Part shown: one piece after another, positions 20,154 through 27,045 of the stretch
How positions within the stretch are numbered: the first letter of the stretch is position 1
Layout of the letters: every line of letters begins with the position of its first letter
From: a bacterium
Lineage (GTDB): Bacteria > Patescibacteriota > Patescibacteriia > CAIQCM01
Length of the DNA stretch: 30,333 bases
Direction: 5' to 3'
NCBI GenBank assembly: GCA_023246535.1
Contig: JAHFIF010000002.1
Location: 1 to 30,333, forward strand
Notes under the pieces: model-generated
Told to the model about the DNA's origin: nothing
Database searches by the model: none
What the model saw: only the letters and a program-made list of their open reading frames with translations
Made by a program: the position numbers and the translations under genes

Positions 20154-21731
20154 TTATTTCTTGGAAAAATATTCGGCGGCGCGGGCCAGGCCATCGAACG
20201 AACCGACGTCCCACCACGGTCCGGCGACCGGACGGGCGACCAGCTCATTGGCCCGGCGGTAAGCGTCGGTGACGTCGGTTATTTCCAGCTCGCCCCGGCC
20301 CGACGGATGCAAGCCGTCGATCAGGTCAAAAACGCGATGATCAAAAATATACAACCCGACTTGCGCCAAATTCGACTTGGGCGCGAGCGGTTTTTCTTCG
20401 ATCGACAGCACTTTGCCGGCGGCATCGATCTCGATGACGCCGTAAGCCTTGGCGTTATTCGTTTCCTTGTAAAAGACCGCCGCCCCGTTGGCGAAAGAAT
20501 TGAAAATGGCGGAAAAATCCTCGTCAAAGACATTGTCGCCCAAAATGACGGCGCAATTGTCCGCGCCGACGAAATCCTTGGCCATGCCGAGCGCATGTGC
20601 GATTCCGCCCGGCTTGTCTTGAATGCGGTAGGTGATGTTGACGCCGTACTGCGCGCCGGAGCCGAGCAGCTTGACGAACTGGTGCGCAAACTCCGGCCCG
20701 GTCACGACCATGATGTCGCGGACACCGGCGGCAATCAGCGTCTCGAGCGGATACAAAACCATCGGTTTGTTGTAGACCGGCAGCAAATGCTTGTTGGTGA
20801 TGTTGGTAAGCGGCGCGAGGCGCGTGCCCAACCCCCCGGCGCAGATGACGCCTTTCACCTTTTTCGGAGCGGCGACCGACGGCGCCGCGGCCGGCGCGCC
20901 GTTTTTGGCGGCGGCGTATTTCATCATCGTATCGATGAGCGCCGTTTCGATCGGACGCATTTCGATCCCCAATTCTTTGAGGCGCGTCGATGACAAAACG
21001 CAATTCGAGCGCCTGGCCCTGACCAGGCCGCGCGTTTCCAGTTCGGCATCGGCGATCCATTCGCAAGCATGGTTATGGTCAACGTAAAGGCGATACAGTT
21101 CGAGCAGTTCGCGGTGCTTCATCGTGCCCGGATTAACGGCGTGGAAAACGCCTTGGCCACGCGCGGCGATGAGCGCCCGGCAGACGGCCACCAGGTCGTC
21201 GATCACCGTCACGCTGTTCTCGACGTCGATCACCTGCTTGTAGTTCGCCAGCTTGTCGATGAGGTTGCGCTCGCCGGAGATCCGGTCGATCGGCATGCGC
21301 AAGCGCACGACGCCGACGTTAGGCAGGCGCGAGAGCACCAGGTCGGCGGCATATTTGGTGCGCGAATAAAACGACTCGGGGTTGGCAAAATCGTTTTCGC
21401 GCCAGCCGCCGGGCGCCGGCGACGGACCGTAAAAAACGCAGCCCGAGGAAAGGTGCAGAAAATATATCCCCCGCGCCTGGCAGGCGGCGGCGAGCGCCAG
21501 CGCCAGCACGACGTTAGAGGCGTAGGTCTCGGTCTGGTGCGTCTCGCACCAATCGACGTTCGGCTTGCCGGTCTTCCCGACGGCGTTCACGACGGCGTCC
21601 GGCTTGTGCTCGTCGAGCGCCGCGGCCACGGCGGCGCGGTCCTCGAGGCGCGCCGATGACAAAATCGCGTCCGGCCATTCTTTGGCCAAACGCGTGCCGA
21701 TGAAACCTTTGCCGAAAATAAGTATCTTCAT
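20154..21731 (-). CDS. Bifunctional epimerase/reductase (NRS/ER-like) fused to RmlA-type nucleotidyltransferase
   Basis: 525 residues. Residues 1-275 are an extended short-chain dehydrogenase with nucleotide-binding FGKGFIGTRLA, and FYSRTKYAAD for the Tyr-x3-Lys pair. Its string VNAVGKTGKPNVDWCETHQTET, then LRMPI, RNLIDKLANY and NSVTVIDD, closely resembles plant NRS/ER enzymes, which do both 3,5-epimerisation and 4-reduction of NDP-4-keto-6-deoxyglucose. An Ala/Pro linker (276-291) leads to residues 293-525, a short RmlA-type glucose-1-phosphate nucleotidyltransferase: GVICAGGLGTRLAPLT, NKHLLPVYNKPM, ILGDNVF, YGVIEID, SIEEKP and WWDVGSFDGL. With RmlB next door the three activities would give dTDP- (or UDP-) rhamnose without separate rmlC or rmlD. 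No Shine-Dalgarno is visible. Confidence 0.9.
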   Translation of the reverse strand: MKILIFGKGFIGTRLAKEWPDAILSSARLEDRAAVAAALDEHKPDAVVNAVGKTGKPNVDWCETHQTETYASNVVLALALAAACQARGIYFLHLSSGCVFYGPSPAPGGWRENDFANPESFYSRTKYAADLVLSRLPNVGVVRLRMPIDRISGERNLIDKLANYKQVIDVENSVTVIDDLVAVCRALIAARGQGVFHAVNPGTMKHRELLELYRLYVDHNHACEWIADAELETRGLVRARRSNCVLSSTRLKELGIEMRPIETALIDTMMKYAAAKNGAPAAAPSVAAPKKVKGVICAGGLGTRLAPLTNITNKHLLPVYNKPMVLYPLETLIAAGVRDIMVVTGPEFAHQFVKLLGSGAQYGVNITYRIQDKPGGIAHALGMAKDFVGADNCAVILGDNVFDEDFSAIFNSFANGAAVFYKETNNAKAYGVIEIDAAGKVLSIEEKPLAPKSNLAQVGLYIFDHRVFDLIDGLHPSGRGELEITDVTDAYRRANELVARPVAGPWWDVGSFDGLARAAEYFSKK

Positions 21732-21754
21732 GGATGGTTCAGTTTACCGAGATT

Positions 21755-22732
21755 CTACTTTTGCTTCAAGCGCGGTAGCCAGAGCGCCTGGTTCATCCGG
21801 TACCAGCTGACCGTCTCTTTCAGCCCGTCTTCAAACTTCCAGCGCGGTTCCCAGCCCAATTCGCGCTTGGCCTTCGAGCCGTCGATGGCGTAGCGCCGAT
21901 CGTGGCCCAAACGGTCTTTAACATGCGAGACGAGTGACGGCGATTTGCCCAAAAGCGCGAGCACGCTGCGGCAAATCTCAAGATTGGTCCGTTCGGCGTC
22001 GCCGCCCAGGCAATAGGTTTCGCCGGGGCGGCCATGGAGAATGGCGGCTTCAATGCCGCGGCAATGATCCTCGACATGCATCCAGTCGCGCGTGTACAAA
22101 CCGTCGCCGTAAACCGGGATCGGCTTGTCGAAGAGCGCCGCGGCGACCGCGGTCGGAATGAATTTTTCCGGATGCTGGTACGGACCGTAGTTATTCGAAC
22201 AGTTGGTGATCGTGATCGGCAGGCCGTACGTGTTGAAATAGGCGCGCACCAGGTGGTCGGAGGCGGCCTTGGAAGCGGCGTACGGGCTCTTGGGCGCGTA
22301 CGGCGTCGTCTCGTTAAACTTGCGCGCTTCGTTCAGAGACAGCGCGCCAAAAACCTCGTCGGTGGAGACGTGATGGAAACGGATAATCTGCCCCTCCCGC
22401 CGGCGCGCTTCTTCGAGCAGCGTGTGCGTGCCTAAAATATTCGTTTTCAAAAAAACCTGGGAATCGGCGATCGAGCGGTCGACGTGGGTTTCGGCCGCGA
22501 AATGCACGACGACGTCAATGTCGTTCATGGCAAATTTGACGGCGGCCGCGTTGGCGATGTCGCCGCGAACAAAGGCGACGCGCTTGGCGTCGACGCCTTT
22601 AAGATTGGCCTTGTCGCCGGCATAGGTCAGCGAATCCAAAACGACGATATTGGCGTCGTCGTGATGCGACAGCCAATAGCGGACAAAGTTCGAACCGATG
22701 AATCCGGCGCCGCCGGTGACGAGGATCTTCAT
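21755..22732 (-). CDS. rmlB: dTDP-glucose 4,6-dehydratase
   Basis: Converts dTDP-glucose to the 4-keto-6-deoxy sugar. 325 residues, an extended SDR with the cofactor motif TGGAGFIGSNFVRY (6-19), LDSLTYAGDKANL, VVHFAAETHVDRSI, FHHVSTDEVFG (the dehydratase TDE catalytic set), SPYAASKAASDHLVRAY (Tyr-x3-Lys), NCSNNYGPYQHPEKFIP, PVYGDGLYTRDWMHVEDHC and the C-terminal DRLGHDRRYAIDGSKAKRELGW. All are strongly RmlB-like, which favours dTDP over UDP as the nucleotide. Only 3 bp separate it from the glycosyltransferase upstream, and 23 bp from the epimerase/reductase-RmlA fusion downstream. Confidence 0.97.
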   Translation of the reverse strand: MKILVTGGAGFIGSNFVRYWLSHHDDANIVVLDSLTYAGDKANLKGVDAKRVAFVRGDIANAAAVKFAMNDIDVVVHFAAETHVDRSIADSQVFLKTNILGTHTLLEEARRREGQIIRFHHVSTDEVFGALSLNEARKFNETTPYAPKSPYAASKAASDHLVRAYFNTYGLPITITNCSNNYGPYQHPEKFIPTAVAAALFDKPIPVYGDGLYTRDWMHVEDHCRGIEAAILHGRPGETYCLGGDAERTNLEICRSVLALLGKSPSLVSHVKDRLGHDRRYAIDGSKAKRELGWEPRWKFEDGLKETVSWYRMNQALWLPRLKQK

Positions 22733-22735
22733 AAT

Positions 22736-23869
22736 TTACCAGCGGATGAGCAAACGCGCCGCCGCCCAATAGGCGGCCATGAGCGGATTTGCGACTTTCA
22801 TGAACGGACCGGAAACGTCTTGGAAAGCAATGGCGGTAACGGCGCTTTCGAGCAGCTCCCGGTCGCCGATCTTTCGCATGGCCTGAACCCGCTCGCGTTT
22901 GGCGCCGATCTCGGCCCAATGGCGCGGATCAAGAATGTAGCCGTAGGCGCGGAGCCTGGCGCCGAGCGTGCCGTTCTTCGCCCCGATCGCAAGCAGTCCG
23001 AGCTCGGCCAAAATAAAACCGGGCAACAAAACAAGCAGCGTGCCGAGCTTGTAATGCTCCAGCAGCAAACGGTAGCGGTTGCGCTCCATCCAATAATACT
23101 TGTCGACGCTGCGCGCGAATTCATAGCGGTGATAAACGGTCGAGGCCGGCTCGATCACGACCATGAAACCGGCCTCGCGCAAACGCAGCGAAAGGTCGAG
23201 GTCTTCGTGGTAGAGATGATAATCCTCGTCAAACCGGCCGACCTGTTCGAGCGCCGCGGCGCGCAGGAGCACGGCGGCGCCGGAGGCGGCGGCAATCTTC
23301 AAATCCGGATCGTGAATGGCGCGCACGCGCAAATAGCCCATGGCGTCGCGCACCGGCATCTTGTACCCGCCGCAATAGCTGAAACCCAAGTAGTGGAAAC
23401 AGTTGCCGATCGAATTCATCTCTGAGGCGATGCCTCGATTCGCGTTTGGCGAGGCTTCGCCTCGATTGGGGTCGAGCACCAAAAACGATTGCACGGCACC
23501 GATCTTTTCGTTCTCCCCCATCCGCTGCGCCGCCTCTTTCAAGAACATGGGCGCGCCGAGCGCGTCCTCATTGAGCAGGTAATACGCCTCGCAGCCGCGC
23601 TCGCGGGCGGCGGCCAGGCAAGCGTTGTTGCCGCCGGCAAAGCCGAGATTTTTGTCGGAAGACAGCAGGGTCACCGGCGGCAGGGTTTTGCCGACCTTGG
23701 GGAAGACGTTCGCGCTGAACCACTGCCGCGTTACCGGCGAGTTCTTGTTGTCGATCATGATTATTTCCCAGCGGTCGGCCGGATAGTCGACGCGCTCGAG
23801 CGACGCAAAAAGCGCGGGCAGAAACCTGTCCTCGTACCAAAGCGCGGTGACGACGGCGACTTTCATCAT
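22736..23869 (-). CDS. GT2 family glycosyltransferase with C-terminal membrane segments
   Basis: About 377 residues. The start is ATGATG at 23869/23866, overlapping the previous stop (ATGA), so it is probably translationally coupled; an upstream extension to 24055 lacks homology. The GT-A domain has KVAVVTALWYEDRFLPALFASL, IIMIDNKNS, LLSSDKNLGFAGGNNACLAAA, YYLLNEDALGAP (the D-x-D-like site as NED), ASGAAVLLRAAAL and DEDYHLYHEDLDLSLRLREAG. A short insertion with two nine-residue units (NRGEASPNA, NRGIASEMN) is encoded by palindromic DNA. The C-terminus has a hydrophobic stretch (LGTLLVLLPGFILAELGLLAIG) and probably anchors to the membrane. The substrate is unknown; rhamnosyl transfer is suggested by the neighbours only. 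Confidence 0.9.
   Translation of the reverse strand: MMKVAVVTALWYEDRFLPALFASLERVDYPADRWEIIMIDNKNSPVTRQWFSANVFPKVGKTLPPVTLLSSDKNLGFAGGNNACLAAARERGCEAYYLLNEDALGAPMFLKEAAQRMGENEKIGAVQSFLVLDPNRGEASPNANRGIASEMNSIGNCFHYLGFSYCGGYKMPVRDAMGYLRVRAIHDPDLKIAAASGAAVLLRAAALEQVGRFDEDYHLYHEDLDLSLRLREAGFMVVIEPASTVYHRYEFARSVDKYYWMERNRYRLLLEHYKLGTLLVLLPGFILAELGLLAIGAKNGTLGARLRAYGYILDPRHWAEIGAKRERVQAMRKIGDRELLESAVTAIAFQDVSGPFMKVANPLMAAYWAAARLLIRW
23424..23467. repeat. Tandem palindromic insertion in a glycosyltransferase gene
   Basis: Two units of GAGGC-NNN-GCCTCGATT (23424-23440 and 23451-23467) with a 27-bp period, exactly nine codons. Each unit is a small hairpin with 5-bp arms (6 in the second). It encodes the NRGEASPNA/NRGIASEMN repeat in frame. 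Confidence 0.75.
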
Positions 23870-24678
23870 AGGCTGGAGCGGCCGCGATACTTCCAAAGAT
23901 AATTCAGCCAGCTGGCAATATGGTAGCGGGTGGTCTTGCTCTTGAAGACGCCTTCCCAAACCGGCAGCTTGGCGGATTCGCGATGGTGGGCGTGTTCCAG
24001 CACGATGTCGGAAAGATAATAGACCGGCCAATGATTGATCCAGAAGCGGCGGCACAGGTCGGTATCCTCAAAGTACATGAAGAAGCGGTCGTCCCACATC
24101 CCGACCTCGGCGAGCGCGGTCGCGCGGATGAACATCGCCGAACCCATCACCCAATCGACCATGCGGCGCTTGTCATGTTCCCAGCCGGACATCAGGAATT
24201 TATCCAAATGCTTGCGCGCGTGCCCGGTCTGGCCGAGCACGGTGCGCCGATAGAGCGGCACCATGACGCGCGGAAAACGGCAGCAGGAATATTGCAGCGT
24301 GCCGTCGGTGTTCATGAGGCGCGGCGCGCAAATGCCGGCGCGCGGTTTGCTCTCCATGAAAGCGCGCAGGCGCTCGACGGTCTTCGCTTCAATAAAACGC
24401 GTGTCGGGATTAAGAAAAAAGTAATAATGCGCCGGCGTGAATTTGATGCCGTTGTTGTTGGCCGCGCCAAAGCCGATGTTGCCGCCGTTGTGCAAAAAAT
24501 TCACTTTGGGAAAATCGCGCGCCAGCATCTCCCCCACCCCGTCGCCGGAATCATTGTCGACGACGGTCACGGCGATCGAGAGCGCCGTATCGCGGATATC
24601 CGAAAAAAGCGTCGTTAGCGCTTCACGGATCGACTCGCGCATCTTGTAATTTACGATAATGACAGAAACGTCAACCAT
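23866..24678 (-). CDS. GT2 family glycosyltransferase (rhamnosyltransferase-like)
   Basis: 270 residues, GT-A fold. Motifs in order: VSVIIVNYKMRESIREAL (strand 1 and UDP/dTDP contact), VTVVDNDSGDGV, FLHNGGNIGFGAANNNGIKF, YYFFLNPDTRFIEA (metal site as NPDT, characteristic of the WbbL-like rhamnosyltransferase group), CAPRLMNTDGTLQYSCCRFP, WVMGSAMFIRATALAEVG, FMYFEDTDLCRRFWINHW (catalytic ED). No membrane anchor is evident. It overlaps the upstream GT gene by 8 bp and the downstream one by 4 bp. The sugar donor is inferred from NPDT and the rml genes, not shown. Confidence 0.92.
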   Translation of the reverse strand: MVDVSVIIVNYKMRESIREALTTLFSDIRDTALSIAVTVVDNDSGDGVGEMLARDFPKVNFLHNGGNIGFGAANNNGIKFTPAHYYFFLNPDTRFIEAKTVERLRAFMESKPRAGICAPRLMNTDGTLQYSCCRFPRVMVPLYRRTVLGQTGHARKHLDKFLMSGWEHDKRRMVDWVMGSAMFIRATALAEVGMWDDRFFMYFEDTDLCRRFWINHWPVYYLSDIVLEHAHHRESAKLPVWEGVFKSKTTRYHIASWLNYLWKYRGRSSL

Positions 24679-25597
24679 GGGTTTTCTTGGCCTTTAACCT
24701 TTGCCAAACCACTTTACGTATTTTCGCCGTTTGAGGCAACAGGCGAACGAATTCCGGCACGTATCCTAGCGCTTTTGGCACAAAAACGGCCAAATACGCC
24801 AGCTTACCCAGTTCATAAACGATAACGGCCGGCAGGCGCCACATTTCCGCGGCCGGCAGGTCTTTGACCAGCGTGAGCAGATGATTGCGGGAGGACAGCC
24901 GCTGTTTGGCGGCCAAAGCCGGGTCGCCTTTTTTATTCGTCCCAAAGCCGCGTTCATGGATGGCGCGCGCGGCGCCCGCCACGCAGGCGCCCCAGCCGAA
25001 AAGCCTAAGCCGCCAGGCCAGATCAACATCCTCTTTGTAGGCGAAGAAATTTTCATCGAACAATTTGCCGTCGGGCGAAACCTCCAGGACCGCGGCGCGG
25101 CGATAAACCGGCAACGCCCCGGAAACACCGAAGACATTCGTTTCAGCGGTGCGCGGCGGCGTCACGATATCAAAAACCTTTTCATGCCAATTCTTTTGGA
25201 GCCCGGCCGTGTCGATGCCGCCGTCGGCGTGGCGCAGCACGCCCGCCGCCGAACCGACGCGCGGCGAACGTTCGAGAAGCTCCATCAGGCGCGCGAGATA
25301 ATCGTCGCCGACAACAACGTCTTGATTGACGCAGAAGACGAACGCGCTTTGCGTCAGCGCGAACAGGGCGTTATGCCCGCCACTGAACCCGAGATTTTTT
25401 TCTGAACGGATGAGACGCGCCGGACGGGGAAAATTTTTTAAGGCTTCTTCAATGATCGTCACTGAGTCGTCGGAGGAAGCGTTGTCCAAAACCAGCAATT
25501 CAAAATCAACGAAGGTTTGCTTCGCGAGCGAAGCCAAACAAGCGTGCAAATGCTTGGCGCCGTTCCACGACAAAAGCTGGACCGCAACCTTAGACAT
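24671..25597 (-). CDS. GT2 family glycosyltransferase
   Basis: 308 residues. GT-A motifs: VAVQLLSWNGAKHLHACLASL, ELLVLDNASSDDSV, IRSEKNLGFSGGHNALFAL, FVFCVNQDVVVGDDYLARLM (NQD in place of the metal-binding DxD), AAGVLRHADGGIDTAG, VSGALPVYRRAAVLE, DENFFAYKEDVDLAWRLRLFGW. The C-terminal 60 residues carry an amphipathic or membrane-associated region (AVIVYELGKLAYLAVFVPKAL) and a basic tail (KAKKTHG). It overlaps both neighbours by 8 bp. The acceptor and donor are unknown. Confidence 0.92.
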   Translation of the reverse strand: MSKVAVQLLSWNGAKHLHACLASLAKQTFVDFELLVLDNASSDDSVTIIEEALKNFPRPARLIRSEKNLGFSGGHNALFALTQSAFVFCVNQDVVVGDDYLARLMELLERSPRVGSAAGVLRHADGGIDTAGLQKNWHEKVFDIVTPPRTAETNVFGVSGALPVYRRAAVLEVSPDGKLFDENFFAYKEDVDLAWRLRLFGWGACVAGAARAIHERGFGTNKKGDPALAAKQRLSSRNHLLTLVKDLPAAEMWRLPAVIVYELGKLAYLAVFVPKALGYVPEFVRLLPQTAKIRKVVWQRLKAKKTHG

Positions 25598-26468
25598 ATT
25601 TCTTGGGTTTGATCTTCAAGCGCTGGACGATCATCGCCAGCATGAGCGAAACCGGCGAAAGAACCGTCGTGACGATCACGTCGAGCGCCGTGCCGTGCTT
25701 CTTAAAATACCGCCGCATGCTTTTGTTGATCCAGCGCTGTTTGGTAAGCGGCACCTCTTGGCCAAAGCTTGCGCCGCCTTCGTGCTTGGCGACCGACGAC
25801 GGGACGTACATCACCTTGAAACCGGCGTCTTTGGCGCGGCGGCAATAATCAACTTCTTCAAACCAAATGAAAAAATTCTTCGCGTCGAGCGGCCCGATCG
25901 TCTCGATCAGCCGGCGACTGATCCAAAAATACGCCCCGCGCACCTGGTCGACCGCTTGTTCAGCGTCGTAGTTAAAACCGTCGCAAAAATACTTAGCGAC
26001 GATCGGCGGGAAGAAATTATGCAGCTTCAAGAGGATGACCGCCTGGTCCCAGGCCGTCGGAAAACGGCGGACCGAAGGCTGAAGCGACCCGTCGGCGTTC
26101 AAGATCTTGCCGCCGGCGACGCCGACCTCCGCGTGCGACTTCAGGTATTGCAACATTGTTTGCAAACAGCCAGGCGTCAATTCCGTGTCCGGATTCAAAA
26201 GCAAAACATGTTCGCCGGAGCTCTTCTCGATCCCCTGGTTGACCGCCGCCGCAAAACCGAGATTCTTCGCGTTCCAGATCGTCGTCACCGCCGTCGTCCC
26301 GGCATCTTTGACCGTCGTCTCGATCGCCGCCCTTGTTCCGTCGGAGGACGCGTTATCAACGATAAAAACCTCGCAACGGAGCCCGTCGACGCACGAAAAA
26401 ACCGACCGCAAACAAGGGTCGATCTCTTTCGCGCTGTTCCAAGTTACGATAACAATGCTTAAATCCAT
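25590..26468 (-). CDS. GT2 family glycosyltransferase (rhamnosyltransferase-like), first gene of the operon
   Basis: 292 residues from the ATG at 26468, preferred over a TTG at 26477 because GAGG lies 3 bases ahead. Motifs: LSIVIVTWNSAKEIDPCL, VFIVDNASSDGTRAAIE, IWNAKNLGFAAAVNQGI, HVLLLNPDTELTPGCL (NPDTE metal site, typical for WbbL-like rhamnosyltransferases), AGGKILNADGSLQPSVRRFP, VRGAYFWISRRLIETIG, FFIWFEEVDYCRRAKDAG. The C-terminus has a hydrophobic stretch (VIVTTVLSPVSLMLAMIV) and a basic end. It probably begins a seven-gene overlapping run ending in uppS, but no convincing promoter was found in the 51-bp spacer to the GrpB-like gene. Confidence 0.92.
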   Translation of the reverse strand: MDLSIVIVTWNSAKEIDPCLRSVFSCVDGLRCEVFIVDNASSDGTRAAIETTVKDAGTTAVTTIWNAKNLGFAAAVNQGIEKSSGEHVLLLNPDTELTPGCLQTMLQYLKSHAEVGVAGGKILNADGSLQPSVRRFPTAWDQAVILLKLHNFFPPIVAKYFCDGFNYDAEQAVDQVRGAYFWISRRLIETIGPLDAKNFFIWFEEVDYCRRAKDAGFKVMYVPSSVAKHEGGASFGQEVPLTKQRWINKSMRRYFKKHGTALDVIVTTVLSPVSLMLAMIVQRLKIKPKKYV

Positions 26469-26519
26469 TGGCCTCAAGTGTAGCTAAATCCGGGTGTTTT
26501 GGCCAGATACGCACGACCG

Positions 26520-27038
26520 TCAGATCTTGGCCAATATTTCATTGATAAATTCCGTTTTTCTTCGATAATATTCGCGCGTCGTGAGGCCGGCATTGTTTTC
26601 TTTTAATCGACGGTACCTTTCCAGCGCCTCCGGATTGGCGCGCAGATGCGTCATGAATTTTACGCTCTCGATCCAGCCGGAGTCGTACTTATTGATGACA
26701 AAAACATCAACGCGCTTATTTTGAACGGCGGTCATGAAGTGAACGCGCACCAGAGGATAAATACTTTTCGGTTCGCCGTATAACGACTTCAACCGGCCAA
26801 CCACTTCGTCAAAATCCGCCGGTGCGACCGGAACATACATGTCAATCTCATCTTGTCCGGAGATCCCGAGCGAGCTGGCGCCGCTGTGCACGACTTCCTG
26901 TTGCGAGCCTAAAACTTTGTTGATCGCGGCTTTAACCGACAAAAATTTCTCTTCCGAAGTCGGATCAAACGGTAAGACCGATATGATGTTCGTCTCGCTC
27001 AAATGGTCGATCCATTTTTGCTGTTCAGCGGTCAACAT
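26520..27038 (-). CDS. GrpB/UPF0157-like nucleotidyltransferase-fold protein
   Basis: 172 residues. The segment VVHSGASSLGISGQDEIDMYVPV corresponds to the GrpB family core (G(S/A)(S/T)..G..GK..IDI.V), which is a nucleotidyltransferase-superfamily fold with the DxD-like metal residues in EIDMYV. The C-terminal YRRLKENNAGLTTREYYRRKTEFINEIL also matches (Y...K...i..i). The family position usually held by Lys is Gln (SGQDEID). No activity is established for most members. The gene sits 8 bp after the P-type ATPase start-side neighbour stops, but both are probably read separately; no Shine-Dalgarno is seen. Confidence 0.72.
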   Translation of the reverse strand: MLTAEQQKWIDHLSETNIISVLPFDPTSEEKFLSVKAAINKVLGSQQEVVHSGASSLGISGQDEIDMYVPVAPADFDEVVGRLKSLYGEPKSIYPLVRVHFMTAVQNKRVDVFVINKYDSGWIESVKFMTHLRANPEALERYRRLKENNAGLTTREYYRRKTEFINEILAKI

Positions 27039-27045
27039 ACCGGCG

